A DNA stretch of 64,000 nucleotides, taken from positions 62,001 to 126,000 of the forward strand of contig NZ_JAAOCA010000004.1 in NCBI RefSeq assembly GCF_014694385.1. The letters run 5' to 3'. Every line of letters begins with the position of its first letter. Within the stretch, counting starts at the first letter, position 1. Positions 1-8,710 of this stretch are shown one piece after another. The notes below the pieces were generated by a model. It made no database searches, was not told the DNA's origin, and saw nothing but the letters and a program-made list of their open reading frames with translations. The position numbers and the translations under genes were made by a program. Source of the DNA: Pseudomonas typographi (GTDB taxonomy: Bacteria > Pseudomonadota > Gammaproteobacteria > Pseudomonadales > Pseudomonadaceae).

Positions 1-834
1 TTCGACGCCACGGTAGAGCATGATGCCGAGGGCTTGACGGTCAATGGCGACCGCATCACGGTCAGCGCCATCCGCAACCCGGCCGATTTGCCCTGGAAAA
101 ACCAGCAGGTGGATGTGGTATTCGAATGCACGGGCCTGTTCACCACACGGGATAAAGCCGCCGCTCACCTGGCCGCCGGCGCCAGCAAGGTGATCATCTC
201 GGCACCGGCCAAGGGCGCCGATGCCACCGTGGTGTATGGGGTGAACCACGAGGTGCTGCGCGCATCGCACCAGGTGATCTCCAACGCCTCGTGCACCACC
301 AATTGCCTGGCCCCGGTTGCCCAGGTGCTGCACCGCGAGTTCGGCATCGAGCAGGGGTTGATGACCACTATCCACGCCTACACCAATGACCAAAACCTCA
401 TCGATGTGTACCACAGCGACCCGTTCCGGGCGCGCTCGGCCACCCATTCGATGATCCCCAGCAAAACTGGCGCGGCCGAGGCGGTCGGCCTGGTGTTGCC
501 GGAACTGGCCGGCAAACTCACTGGCATGGCGGTACGGGTGCCGGTGATCAACGTTTCGCTGGTAGACCTGACCGTTAACCTGGCGCGCCAGGCCAGCGCC
601 GACGACGTGAACGCGGTGTTCAAGGCGGCTGCCGAGCAATCGGCGGTGCTGGGCTACAACGACCTGCCGTTGGTTTCCATTGACTTCAACCACAACCCGC
701 TGTCGTCGATCTTCGACGCCAACCATACGAAGGCTAACGGCAAACTGCTCAAAGTGATGGCCTGGTACGACAACGAATGGGGTTTCTCCAACCGCATGTT
801 GGACAACTGCCTAGCGCTGTGCGATGCGAAATAG
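1..834 (+). CDS. gap: Glyceraldehyde-3-phosphate dehydrogenase, type I (5' end outside window)
   Basis: Partial gene: the frame is open from base 1 and ends at TAG 832-834, giving 277 residues of a protein normally about 335 long, so the NAD-binding N-terminus is missing. GAPDH converts glyceraldehyde-3-phosphate, NAD and phosphate to 1,3-bisphosphoglycerate in the cytoplasm. The active-site signature [12 protein letters not shown] is present, with the catalytic Cys codon at 292-294. The substrate-binding region around HAYTNDQ and the C-terminal [12 protein letters not shown] segment are typical of the family. In pseudomonads, which lack a classical glycolytic route, this enzyme serves the Entner-Doudoroff pathway and gluconeogenesis. 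The downstream heme genes are in the same orientation but have their own Fur-controlled promoter, so they are probably a separate unit. Confidence 0.96.
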   Translation, partial: FDATVEHDAEGLTVNGDRITVSAIRNPADLPWKNQQVDVVFECTGLFTTRDKAAAHLAAGASKVIISAPAKGADATVVYGVNHEVLRASHQVISNASCTTNCLAPVAQVLHREFGIEQGLMTTIHAYTNDQNLIDVYHSDPFRARSATHSMIPSKTGAAEAVGLVLPELAGKLTGMAVRVPVINVSLVDLTVNLARQASADDVNAVFKAAAEQSAVLGYNDLPLVSIDFNHNPLSSIFDANHTKANGKLLKVMAWYDNEWGFSNRMLDNCLALCDAK

Positions 835-857
835 GAGCATTCAATACCCGATACCGC

Positions 858-887
858 TTGACGAGCCCGGCAGATGATAAGCATTAT
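858..887 (+). promoter_or_regulatory. Putative sigma-70 promoter of the heme-uptake sigma gene
   Basis: A TTGACG -35 element (858-863) and a CATTAT -10 element (882-887) are separated by 18 bp, just upstream of the ECF sigma gene. The -10 lies inside the Fur-box palindrome, the expected geometry for repression by Fur when iron is sufficient. Inferred from sequence only. Confidence 0.5.
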
Positions 888-890
888 CAT
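874..890. promoter_or_regulatory. Fur box
   Basis: ATGATAAGCATTATCAT is a perfect 7-3-7 inverted repeat matching the Fur operator consensus (GATAATGATAATCATTATC-like). It ends 26 bp before the start of the ECF sigma gene and overlaps its probable -10 element. This predicts iron-repressed expression of the sigma/anti-sigma pair and, through the sigma factor, of the heme receptor. Confidence 0.85.
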
Positions 891-916
891 TTACCTTTAT
901 CCGGCCGGGTACACTC

Positions 917-1429
917 GTGAGCCAGTCTCAATTCGACAGCCTGTTCATTACCCAGCGCCCCAGCCTGCTGCGGGCGCTGCAGCGGCTGGTACGCAACCCC
1001 TGCACCGCCGAAGATCTGCTGCACGAAACCTACCTGCGGGTCAGCCGGGCCCTGGCCGAGCGCAGTGTTACCCGCCTCGAGCCGTTCGTATTCCAAACGG
1101 CCCGCAACCTGGCGCTCGACCACCTGCGCGCCACCCAGCGGCACCGACGCACAGTGGCGCACGATGTGGCCGATGAGGTGGTGCTGAATGTTGCCCAGGA
1201 CAGCAGCAGCGCCGAGGAGGCCGCCCACGCCGAGCGGCTGTTACAGCGCCTAAGTAGTAGCCTGGCCAACCTTACCCCGCGCCAGCAGAAGATCTTTACC
1301 CTTGGCCGCTTGCAGGGCCACAGCTACGTGGAAATCGCCGAGCACCTGGGCGTTTCGCCGAGTACGGTGCAGAAAGAGCTGAAACTGATCATGTCGATCT
1401 GCATGGGCGTCGCCCAGCGGATGGCGTAA
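917..1429 (+). CDS. FecI-type ECF sigma factor of the heme uptake system
   Basis: A 170-residue extracytoplasmic-function sigma factor of the iron-starvation (FecI/HasI) class. Region 2 spans about residues 8-75 (DLLHETYLRVSRAL, then FQTARNLALDHLR). Region 4 is about 112-165, with the helix-turn-helix YVEIAEHLGVSPSTVQKEL. The start used is GTG 917; no strong Shine-Dalgarno is visible and no better start was found. Its neighbours are a FecR-type anti-sigma regulator and an STN-containing TonB receptor, so it should be activated when the receptor senses its ligand and should then transcribe the receptor gene. It corresponds in position and type to hasI-like genes of pseudomonads. A Fur box precedes it, so iron limitation is the first level of control. 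Confidence 0.93.
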   Translation: MSQSQFDSLFITQRPSLLRALQRLVRNPCTAEDLLHETYLRVSRALAERSVTRLEPFVFQTARNLALDHLRATQRHRRTVAHDVADEVVLNVAQDSSSAEEAAHAERLLQRLSSSLANLTPRQQKIFTLGRLQGHSYVEIAEHLGVSPSTVQKELKLIMSICMGVAQRMA

Positions 1430-1448
1430 AACAGCCGCGGCGTTTTAC
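1426..1448 (+). terminator. Terminator-like hairpin overlapping the sigma-factor stop codon
   Basis: GTAAAAC and GTTTTAC form perfect 7-bp arms around a GC-rich centre (GCCGCGGC, itself self-complementary). The stem begins inside the TAA stop of the sigma gene and ends in a short T run. It lies in the 104-bp gap before fecR and could partly terminate transcription, setting the sigma to anti-sigma ratio. The T tract is only four bases, so full termination is doubtful. Confidence 0.5.
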
Positions 1449-1533
1449 CCGTTGGCCGCTTGCGCGAACTTCTGGAACGCCATAAGGGAGTATTTGCTAA
1501 GCTCAGCGCCACCGCTACGCCCCAGGAGCCTCC

Positions 1534-2472
1534 ATGACCGACCATGACAGCTTGCGCGCGCCCAGCGCCGCGGCGTTGGACCAGGCCATGGACTGGCTGA
1601 TCGTGCTGCAAAGCCCCAGCCCCGAACAGTGCCAACAATTCGATGCCTGGCTGGCGCAGCACCCCAGCCATGCCGATGCCTATGCCAAGGCATCTGCGCT
1701 GTGGCACGGTGAGGTGGTCGGCGAAGTGGCGCGGGCCATCGAACGCCAGCAGCCCCGCAGGCACCGCGCCACGCGGCGGCCGCGGCTAATACCGCTGGCC
1801 GCCGTCGCCCTGCTGGTGTTGGCGGTGGCGCTCACCACCCACCTGCCGCTGCGGCTGAAGGCCGACTACCTGACCGGCGCCGGCGAACGCCATCGCGTGC
1901 AACTGCAGGACGGCTCCCAGGTGCTGTTGAACACGGAAAGCGCGTTGTCTGGCCGCCTTGAGGGGGGCGTGCAAACCGCCAGCCTGTACCAGGGCGAAGC
2001 CTGGTTCGACGTGCCCGACCACCCCCTACCTCTGGAGCTGCGGGCGGGGCCATTGCAGGCGAGCGTGCGTGACAGTGCCTTCGCCGTGCGTTACCTCGAT
2101 GGCCAGGCACAGGTACAAGTGGCACGCGGTAACCTCGATTTGCAAAACGGCCGCCAGCGCCGCCACCTGGGCGCGGGCGATGCGGTGGCGCTGGGCCCGG
2201 CCGGGTTCGGTCCCACCACCCGGCTGAACCCCGATCAGGATTTAGCGTGGGTGCGGGGCCGGCTGGTATTCGAAAACCGCCCGCTCAAGCAGGTGCTGGC
2301 TGAATTGAGCCGCTACTACCCCGGCTGGATCGTCAGCCCCAACGCCCGGTTGGGCAACATGGCCGTGACGGGCAACTATAAGCTCGACGACCCCCTGGCG
2401 GTGATCCGCTCGCTGGCCCATGTTACACAAGCGCGGTTGCGTGAGTTTCCAGCGTTGGTGATCATCAACTAG
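1534..2472 (+). CDS. FecR-family anti-sigma regulator
   Basis: A 312-residue transmembrane regulator that relays the signal from the outer-membrane receptor to the ECF sigma factor. Residues about 10-55 form the cytoplasmic DUF4880-type N-terminus (MDWLIVLQSPS, FDAWLAQHPSHADAY). A single membrane span lies near residues 85-105 (LIPLAAVALLVLAVAL). The periplasmic FecR domain follows (GERHRVQLQDGSQVLLNTES), with a C-terminal STN-interacting part. ATG 1534 is preceded by AGGAG at 1524-1528. In the known systems this protein both inhibits and is needed to activate its sigma factor, often after proteolysis. Its place between sigma factor and receptor is the standard order. Confidence 0.93.
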   Translation: MTDHDSLRAPSAAALDQAMDWLIVLQSPSPEQCQQFDAWLAQHPSHADAYAKASALWHGEVVGEVARAIERQQPRRHRATRRPRLIPLAAVALLVLAVALTTHLPLRLKADYLTGAGERHRVQLQDGSQVLLNTESALSGRLEGGVQTASLYQGEAWFDVPDHPLPLELRAGPLQASVRDSAFAVRYLDGQAQVQVARGNLDLQNGRQRRHLGAGDAVALGPAGFGPTTRLNPDQDLAWVRGRLVFENRPLKQVLAELSRYYPGWIVSPNARLGNMAVTGNYKLDDPLAVIRSLAHVTQARLREFPALVIIN

Positions 2473-2787
2473 TAGGGCGGCGCTTCAGCCGTGGGTTGCA
2501 TCCTATTGATTGTGGCTTTTACCGCCGCGCCGCGTTGCCGCTCCACGCTATAGCCCTGCTACGGCTCGTCACGGTGCCTTGCCCCGCTCTGCTCCGTTCA
2601 CGCCTCAATGCTTGTACAAACGCCGAAACTCCCACTGGCGGGCAGGCGCTCGCGCAAATCTCGGCAGGGCAGCCAATGCCTGCCATACCTGCCGCCCGGC
2701 GCTGGAAACTTTTTTACGCGCCCCAACACCCCCACACGTCTACCCCTCAGTCAATGCAAACGATTCGCATCACTGGGGAGTTCCGCG
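2473..2787 (+). other. Intergenic region upstream of the heme receptor
   Basis: A 315-bp non-coding stretch between fecR and the receptor gene. It should hold the promoter recognised by the upstream ECF sigma factor. A GGAAAC (2704-2709) resembles a FecI-type -35, but I could not find a -10 at a convincing distance. The reading frame is open into this region, but no start with a ribosome site precedes ATG 2788. No RNA gene was seen. Confidence 0.4.
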
Positions 2788-5289
2788 ATGCAACCTTCAG
2801 CGTTTCACGCCAGCCTGCTGGCCTCCGCTATTGTCTTTGCCATGCCCGCCATGGCCCAGGCTGTGACTTACGACTTTCACATTCACCGCCAGCCACTGGT
2901 CGGCGCCCTCAACGCGTTTAGCCAGGCGACCGGCTGGCAGGTAGGGTTGCCGGCTGCGCTGGCCGACGGCGTGGACTCGCCGGGGGTGGCTGGCCAGCTA
3001 CCGCCAGAGCAGGCCCTGGCCCAGTTGCTCGCCGGTACTGGCCTGGGTTACCAGCAACTGGCGGCCCAGTCGGTTGTGCTCAGCAGCCAGGCAGCGGTGG
3101 AGTTGCCGCAAACCACCATCAGCGCCACCCGTACCGTGCAGCCGGTAGATGCCGTGCCCAGTACGGTAAGCGTGCTCGACCGCCAGGGGCTGGACCGCGA
3201 CAACAGCGGCACCCTCAAAGCCTTGGTGCGCTACGAGCCCGGCGTATCGGTGGGCGGCACCGGCCACCGTGCCGGGCTCACCGGTTATAACATTCGCGGC
3301 ATCGACGGCAACCGGGTACTCACCCAGGTCGATGGCGTGACTATCCCCAGCAGCTACTTCAACGGCCCTTATGCACAAACCAATCGCAATTATGTAGACC
3401 CGGAAATCGTCAAACGGGTCGAGATCCTACGCGGCCCCGCCTCGGCGCTGTATGGCAGCGATGCCATCGGCGGCGCGGTGAGCTACTACACCCTGGACCC
3501 CAGCGACATCATCAAACCCGGCCAACAGGTGGGCGCCCGGCTCAAGGCCGGTTACAGTTCAGCCGACGACAGCTGGCTAAAATCCACCACCGTGGCCGGC
3601 CGTAACGGCGAATTCGACGGCTTGCTGCACTTCTCACAACGCAGTGGCCATGAAACCGAAACCTACGGTGGCAACCACAGCACTGGCCTCACACGCACCG
3701 CGGCCAACCCCGAAAACGCCGACATCACCAGCGTGCTGGCCAAAGCCGGTTGGGACTATAACGACGATGGCCGCTTGGGCCTGGTCTACGAACACTACAA
3801 AAGCGATGTCGACACCGACCAAAAAAGCGCCTACGGCGGCCCCTATTTCGGCGGCCAGGGCATAGGGGCCTACCGCTGGCGCACCGGTAACGACACCATC
3901 ACCCGTGAGCGTTTCGGCATCACCCATGATAGGGGCCTGAACAGCCTGCTGGCCGACCACGCCAAATGGAGCCTGAACTACCAGATCGGCAAAACAGATC
4001 AGCGAACCGATGAACTCTATACACCGGCTTACCAAGTGCTACGCCACCGCCAAACCACCTATAAAGACCGCGAGTGGGTTTTCGACGCGCAGTTCGAAAA
4101 GGCCCTTTCGCTCGGCGACATCGACCATTTGCTGACCTATGGCACCACCCTCAAGCGGCAAAAGGTCACCGGCCTGCGCACCGGCACTGCGGTGTGCACC
4201 ACGGTGGGCCGTGGCTGTACGGCCGTGGGCGCGCCCAGCCCGGACCCGCGCGACACCTTGGTCCCGACCAGCGACTTCCCCGACCCGACCATCGACACCT
4301 ACAGCCTGTTCGCCCAAGACCGAATCCAGTGGCATGCCTGGAGCTTCTTGCCGAGCGTACGCTATGACTACACTCACCTGGCGCCGGATCTGACCGACAA
4401 ATTCCTGGCTTCGATCAAGGACCCGGGCAACACCGAATACAGCGACAAGACCAAGACGTGGCACCGTTTAACGCCCAAATTGGGCATCACCTACGCTTTC
4501 GACGATCACTACACCGGGTATGGCCAGTATGCGGAGGGTTTCCGCACCCCCACCGCCAAGGCCCTGTACGGCCGTTTCGAAAACCTCTCGCAGGGCTACC
4601 GGGTCGAACCTAACCCCCACCTCAAGCCCGAGCGCAGCCGCAGCTACGAGACGGGGCTGCGCGGTAAATTCGATGCCGGGCACTTCAGCGTGGCGCTGTT
4701 TTACAACACCTACCGGGACTTCATCGACGAAAACGCCATAGCCCCCGGCTACGATGAAACCACCTTCAAAAGCGCCAACATCAAGCACGCCACCATCCGC
4801 GGCGCAGAGCTGAGCGGGCGGCTTAACCTCAACCACTTCGGTACGCCGCACGGCTGGTACACCCAAGGCTCCTTGGCCTATGCCCGTGGCCGCAACAACG
4901 ACACCGGCGCGCCACTCAATAGCGTTAACCCACTCACCGGGGTGTTGGGCTTAGGTTATGAACAGTCGCGTTATGGCGGCCTATTGAACTGGACCGTGGT
5001 ACGGCGCAAAGACCGCATCGACCAAACCGCCTACCACGCCCCGGACGGCGGCGGCGTATTCAATGCCCCCGGTTACGGCGTGCTCGACCTGAGCGGCTTT
5101 TATAAAGTTACGAACGACATCACCGTCAATGCCGGAGTTTACAACCTGGGCGACAAAAAATACTGGCAGTGGGATAGCGTACGCGGCTACGACGCCTTTG
5201 GCGAAGCCGCCGTAACCGCCCCAGCCAACCTCGACCGCCTCACCGAGCCAGGGCGCAACTTCGCGGTAAATGTGGTGTGGCAGATTTGA
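2788..5289 (+). CDS. TonB-dependent heme/hemoglobin receptor with STN signalling domain
   Basis: An 833-residue outer-membrane receptor of the hemoglobin/transferrin/lactoferrin (HasR/PhuR-like) family. A signal peptide (about residues 1-27, ending AMAQA) is followed by a secretin/TonB N-terminal (STN) signalling domain at about 28-105. Then come the TonB box region (TTISATR), a plug containing VEILRGPASALYGSDAIGG, and a 22-strand-type barrel with a PEXXRSYETGLRG segment. ATG 2788 is preceded by GGGGAG at 2775-2780; the open frame extends further upstream but without a plausible start. The STN domain and the sigma/FecR genes upstream indicate transcription-inducing signalling. Heme as ligand is supported by the adjacent heme oxygenase. 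No hemophore (HasA) gene is visible nearby, so free heme or heme from host-type proteins is possible. Confidence 0.9.
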   Translation: MQPSAFHASLLASAIVFAMPAMAQAVTYDFHIHRQPLVGALNAFSQATGWQVGLPAALADGVDSPGVAGQLPPEQALAQLLAGTGLGYQQLAAQSVVLSSQAAVELPQTTISATRTVQPVDAVPSTVSVLDRQGLDRDNSGTLKALVRYEPGVSVGGTGHRAGLTGYNIRGIDGNRVLTQVDGVTIPSSYFNGPYAQTNRNYVDPEIVKRVEILRGPASALYGSDAIGGAVSYYTLDPSDIIKPGQQVGARLKAGYSSADDSWLKSTTVAGRNGEFDGLLHFSQRSGHETETYGGNHSTGLTRTAANPENADITSVLAKAGWDYNDDGRLGLVYEHYKSDVDTDQKSAYGGPYFGGQGIGAYRWRTGNDTITRERFGITHDRGLNSLLADHAKWSLNYQIGKTDQRTDELYTPAYQVLRHRQTTYKDREWVFDAQFEKALSLGDIDHLLTYGTTLKRQKVTGLRTGTAVCTTVGRGCTAVGAPSPDPRDTLVPTSDFPDPTIDTYSLFAQDRIQWHAWSFLPSVRYDYTHLAPDLTDKFLASIKDPGNTEYSDKTKTWHRLTPKLGITYAFDDHYTGYGQYAEGFRTPTAKALYGRFENLSQGYRVEPNPHLKPERSRSYETGLRGKFDAGHFSVALFYNTYRDFIDENAIAPGYDETTFKSANIKHATIRGAELSGRLNLNHFGTPHGWYTQGSLAYARGRNNDTGAPLNSVNPLTGVLGLGYEQSRYGGLLNWTVVRRKDRIDQTAYHAPDGGGVFNAPGYGVLDLSGFYKVTNDITVNAGVYNLGDKKYWQWDSVRGYDAFGEAAVTAPANLDRLTEPGRNFAVNVVWQI

Positions 5290-5294
5290 CGCCG

Positions 5295-5332
5295 GGCACG
5301 CTACACGCCGTGGCAGCGTGGCGTGCCGTTTT
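5295..5332 (+). terminator. Hairpin downstream of the heme receptor
   Basis: GGCACGC (5295-5301) pairs with GCGTGCC (5321-5327), with an inner CACGC/GCGTG stem, followed by GTTTT. It starts a few bases after the receptor stop and about 90 bp before hemO. It may terminate or attenuate transcription between receptor and heme oxygenase. Confidence 0.6.
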
Positions 5333-5419
5333 GCGCAGGCGCGCGCCCAGGGCTATTTTTTACGTTCCCGGCGCGTTGCTTCGTCTTTCTTGATAACCAC
5401 TTCCATAAGGCCTTTCACC

Positions 5420-6004
5420 ATGCCCGCCCAATTGCGCTCACAACGCCTGAACCGCGCTATCCATGCGCCTCACCAACAGCTCGACGCGCTGGTCAAATCC
5501 TACACCCCGTTTGACAGCCGCGAACACTTCGCCCACTTCGTGGTGGCACAGTATCGTTTTCAAAGGGCGCTGCAACCGCTCTACCGCGACCCGCGGCTGG
5601 TGGCTTTGATCCCCGACCTGGCCGAACGCTGCCGCGCCCAGCAGGCCGCCGATGACCTCATCGACCTGGGCATGGAAATCCCCCCGGCTGAGGCCGATAC
5701 CTTGGGTGACCTGCCTGTGGCCGCTGCGCTGGGCTGGCTTTTTGTCTCCGAAGGGTCGAAACTCGGCGCCGCGTTCCTGATCAAGCGTGCTGCTGCCCTG
5801 GGTTTATCCGAGAGCTTCGGGGCCCGCCACCTGGGCGAACCCGCGGGCGGCCGCGCCGAAGGCTGGAAGCGCTTCACCCGGATGCTCGACGGGTTGGCCC
5901 TGAGCGAACACGAAGACACCCTGGCCGAGCACGCGGCGGGCGCTGCTTTCGAACGTTTTACCGTTTTGTTGCGCCAAGCCTATGCCCACACCGCACCGGC
6001 TTGA
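5420..6004 (+). CDS. hemO: Biliverdin-producing heme oxygenase
   Basis: A 194-residue cytoplasmic heme oxygenase of the bacterial HemO/PigA/BphO family; such enzymes open the heme ring with O2 and electrons to release iron, CO and biliverdin. Near the N-terminus a His in NRAIHAPHQQLDAL is the candidate axial heme ligand. The distal-helix part LGWLFVSEGSKLGAAFL matches the conserved Gly-rich distal helix of the family (G-x-x-S/Y-x-x-x-G pattern). ATG 5420 follows AAGG at 5407-5410. It sits directly after the heme receptor, so it should degrade the imported heme. No bacteriophytochrome gene is next to it, which favours an iron-acquisition role over chromophore synthesis. Confidence 0.9.
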   Translation: MPAQLRSQRLNRAIHAPHQQLDALVKSYTPFDSREHFAHFVVAQYRFQRALQPLYRDPRLVALIPDLAERCRAQQAADDLIDLGMEIPPAEADTLGDLPVAAALGWLFVSEGSKLGAAFLIKRAAALGLSESFGARHLGEPAGGRAEGWKRFTRMLDGLALSEHEDTLAEHAAGAAFERFTVLLRQAYAHTAPA

Positions 6005-6056
6005 GCGCACCGCGCAACCTGGTGGCGGCGCGGCCATCGATGCACAGGCCAGTATC

Positions 6057-6452
6057 ATGCCCTACGTTCCGCCCACCCGCTCCCGCCTCGCCCGTACCCT
6101 GTACGGGGCGCTCGCTTATGTGAGCCTGGGCATCGGCATCGTAGCCATTTTCATTCCGGGGCTGCCGACCACCGAGTTCGTGCTGTTGTCCGCCTGGGCG
6201 GCCACTCGCAGTTCGCCGCGGCTTGCCCGTTGGCTGGCTAACCATAAGCTATTCGGCCCGATGATCGAAAATTGGCACGACGGCAAGCGTATCGCGCGTA
6301 AGGCCAAGGTCAGTGCTACGGTGAGCATGCTGCTATGCGCGATCATCATGTGGTTGACCTTGCGCCACTACTGGCCGATCTATGCTGCCATCGCCGGCAT
6401 GGTGCTGGTCAACCTGTGGCTCTGGTCGCGGCCGGAGCCACCCACCGAATAA
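6057..6452 (+). CDS. DUF454 (YbaN-like) small inner-membrane protein
   Basis: A 131-residue membrane protein of the DUF454/YbaN family. The family motif GIVAIFIPGLPTTEFVLLSAW spans the first hydrophobic segment (about residues 22-45). SSPRLARWLANHKLFGPMI and WHDGKRIARKAKV follow, then two more membrane spans (about 90-125). The start is uncertain: ATG 6057 (MPYVPPTRSR) fits the family best, although no strong ribosome site precedes it; an in-frame start at 5982 overlapping hemO would add 25 residues. It lies 52 bp after hemO on the same strand and is probably co-transcribed. The family has no established biochemical function; a link to heme or iron use is only suggested by position. Confidence 0.8.
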   Translation: MPYVPPTRSRLARTLYGALAYVSLGIGIVAIFIPGLPTTEFVLLSAWAATRSSPRLARWLANHKLFGPMIENWHDGKRIARKAKVSATVSMLLCAIIMWLTLRHYWPIYAAIAGMVLVNLWLWSRPEPPTE

Positions 6453-6783
6453 CCCCCTGTCGGCTGGGCTCAAGCACGGCCCGCCCCCGCCGATTGCCGA
6501 GCTCTGATCAACCGGCGAACGGCGCCCCAGGGGCATCAGTGCGGTGCCTCAGACGGGGCGGCACCTTCTGCCGCTGGGGGTGTTGCCCGGCAGTAATATT
6601 CATGCGGCACCGCTGGTGCGAGCGCCTCAAACACCGCGATAGGAACTGGCTGACACCGTAACCGGGCGGTGCAGCAGGGCCAAGCGCTGGCTGTCGAACA
6701 AATCCGTTGGGTAGACCCCTTCAAGGTGTGAAATGCGCTAAGGTAGAGCGGCTTATCCCTTCCGCGCCCCAGGAGCCAGGCCC
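6453..6783. other. Intergenic region, no supported gene
   Basis: 331 bp between the DUF454 and DUF5064 genes. A 62-codon minus-strand frame (6536-6724) exists, but I see no family features or ribosome site for it. An AAGGTAGAGC stretch near 6740 could be part of a -10 for the next gene. GCCCCAGGAGCCAGGCCC just before 6784 supplies its ribosome site. Confidence 0.4.
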
Positions 6784-7143
6784 ATGTACCAACCCGGTCA
6801 CCTGCACCTCGAACACCTCCCCGTACAGCGCAAAGATGTCGCCTACAGTCTTCATATCCGCTACGAAGTGCAACACAGTGAGCATGGCCGCGCCGTGCAC
6901 TTCAGCGTGCTGGGCGACATTGCCGGCAAACCGGTGGACGAACACTTCGAACTGCCGCGCGAACTGGCTTTCAACTTCGCCAGCCACGTGGATCACGTAG
7001 CCCGCCAGAATGGCCTACCGCCCACCCAGGTGGTGCCATTGAGCCTGCACAAGCAGTACGACGAGATGTTCGAAGACATCCGCCGCCAGCTCGAGATCAA
7101 GCCCGGCGAGGGCCTTTCAGCCGAGCGCCTCGACAAGCTTTGA
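6784..7143 (+). CDS. DUF5064 family protein
   Basis: A 119-residue soluble protein matching the Pseudomonas-restricted DUF5064 family as I remember it (MYQPGHLHLEHLP start, then a beta-rich half with VAYSLHIRYEVQ and AVHFSVLGDIAGKPVDEHFELPRELAFNFASHV). It has no signal peptide or membrane segment and no recognisable catalytic motif. ATG 6784 follows CAGGAGCC. It ends 58 bp before gcsR on the same strand, so co-transcription with the regulator is possible. Function is unknown; I do not assign one. Confidence 0.8.
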   Translation: MYQPGHLHLEHLPVQRKDVAYSLHIRYEVQHSEHGRAVHFSVLGDIAGKPVDEHFELPRELAFNFASHVDHVARQNGLPPTQVVPLSLHKQYDEMFEDIRRQLEIKPGEGLSAERLDKL

Positions 7144-7201
7144 CGGCGCGGCGCCCACTTTCGAGGCATAATCGCAGCCTTCGACCACTGCGGCTTGCAC
7201 C

Positions 7202-8710
7202 ATGCGTATTCACGTCAGTTTTCACGACCGCGTCGGCATCACCCAAGAGGTGCTTGCCCTGCTCGGCGCCCGCAACCTCAACCTCGACGCCGTGGAAATG
7301 GTGCCGCCGAACGTTTATATCGACGCGCCCACCCTCAGCCCCGAGGTGCTGGGCGAACTGCGCGGCGCATTGCTGGCCATACGCGGCGTGCAAGCGGTCA
7401 CGGTGGTCGACATCCTGCCGGGGCAACGCCGCCACTTGCAGCTCGATGCCCTGCTGGCGGCCATGGCCGACCCGGTACTCGCCCTGGATGGCGCCGGCAA
7501 GGTGGTGCTGGCCAACCCCGCGATGGCCTCGCTGTATGGCGCCGACCCCGCCGGCGCCTCGATTGCCCAGGTGTGCGAAGACCCAGCATTGCTCGGCACC
7601 CTACACGAACAAGGCTTTCGGCTGCCGCTGCGGGAAGTCACGATCAAGGGCGAAAGCCTGTTGCTCGATGCCACACCCATTGCCCATGCCGGGGCCTTGG
7701 TCACGCTTTACCCGCCCAACCGGATGGGCGAGCGCTTGGCCGCCTTGCACCATGACCACGCCGAAGGGTTCGATGCCCTGCTCGGCGAATCGGCGGCCAT
7801 TGCCCAACTCAAGGCCCGGGCGCAGCGGGTGGCGGTGCTCGATGCGCCGCTGTTGATCCACGGCGAAACCGGCACCGGTAAAGAGCTGGTCGCGCGGGCT
7901 TGCCATGCCGCCAGCGCACGGCGCAATGCGCCGTTCCTGGCGCTGAATTGCGCGGCATTGCCGGAGAACCTCGCCGAAAGTGAGCTGTTCGGCTATGCCC
8001 CCGGCGCCTTCACCGGCGCACAACGGGGCGGCAAGCCGGGCCTGGTGGAGATGGCCCACCAAGGCACGGTGTTTCTCGATGAAATCGGCGAGATGTCACC
8101 CTACCTACAAGCCAAGTTATTGCGCTTTCTCAACGATGGCAGCTTCCGCCGGGTGGGCGGTGACCGCGAGATCCGTGTCGATGTGCGGATTCTCAGTGCA
8201 ACCCACCGCGACCTTGCCCGGCGGGTGCTCGAAGGCAGTTTTCGCGAAGACCTCTACTACCGCCTTAACGTATTGACCCTCGAAGTGCCACCCTTGCGCG
8301 AACGCGGCCAGGATATCCTGTTATTGGCGCGCTGGTTCATGCGCCAGGCCTGTGCCCAGATCGGCCGGCCGATCTGCCGGCTGGCCCCGGCCACCTACCC
8401 GGCGTTGCTGGAAAACCGCTGGCCAGGCAACGTTCGCCAACTGCAAAACGTGATATTCCGCGCGGCAGCCATCGGCGAGGGCAACGTGGTGGGCCTAGCC
8501 GACCTGGACATCGCCGGGACCGCCATCACCCCCCCTACCGAGCGCGACGTCACCAGCCTGGAGCAGGCGGTGGGCGATTTCGAAAAAGCACTGCTGCAGA
8601 AGCTCTACGACCAGCACCCCTCCAGCCGGCAATTGGCGCAGCGGCTACACACGTCGCATACGGCCATTGCCAATCGCCTGCGTAAATACGGCATCCCCGG
8701 CGCATCGTAA
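7202..8710 (+). CDS. gcsR: TyrR-like sigma-54 enhancer-binding regulator of glycine cleavage (GcsR)
   Basis: A 502-residue bacterial enhancer-binding protein with TyrR architecture. It has an N-terminal ACT domain (about 1-75; VGITQEVLALLGARNLNLDAVEM), a PAS domain (about 80-190), and an AAA+ sigma-54 interaction domain (about 205-430) with Walker A GETGTGKE and the GAFTGA loop. A C-terminal TyrR-type helix-turn-helix follows (SSRQLAQRLHTSHTAIANRLRKYG). In P. aeruginosa the TyrR-like GcsR responds to glycine and activates a gcvH-gcvP-glyA-sdaA-gcvT operon. Here the gene lies directly upstream of gcvH, with repeated palindrome-like sites and a sigma-54 promoter in between, which supports the same job. 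Its own TAA stop is embedded in the first of those sites. Confidence 0.9.
   Translation: MRIHVSFHDRVGITQEVLALLGARNLNLDAVEMVPPNVYIDAPTLSPEVLGELRGALLAIRGVQAVTVVDILPGQRRHLQLDALLAAMADPVLALDGAGKVVLANPAMASLYGADPAGASIAQVCEDPALLGTLHEQGFRLPLREVTIKGESLLLDATPIAHAGALVTLYPPNRMGERLAALHHDHAEGFDALLGESAAIAQLKARAQRVAVLDAPLLIHGETGTGKELVARACHAASARRNAPFLALNCAALPENLAESELFGYAPGAFTGAQRGGKPGLVEMAHQGTVFLDEIGEMSPYLQAKLLRFLNDGSFRRVGGDREIRVDVRILSATHRDLARRVLEGSFREDLYYRLNVLTLEVPPLRERGQDILLLARWFMRQACAQIGRPICRLAPATYPALLENRWPGNVRQLQNVIFRAAAIGEGNVVGLADLDIAGTAITPPTERDVTSLEQAVGDFEKALLQKLYDQHPSSRQLAQRLHTSHTAIANRLRKYGIPGAS

Noticed and set aside
2704..2742. GGAAAC and CGTCTA as an ECF promoter for the heme receptor
   Set aside because: The 27-bp spacing is too long for a FecI-type promoter.
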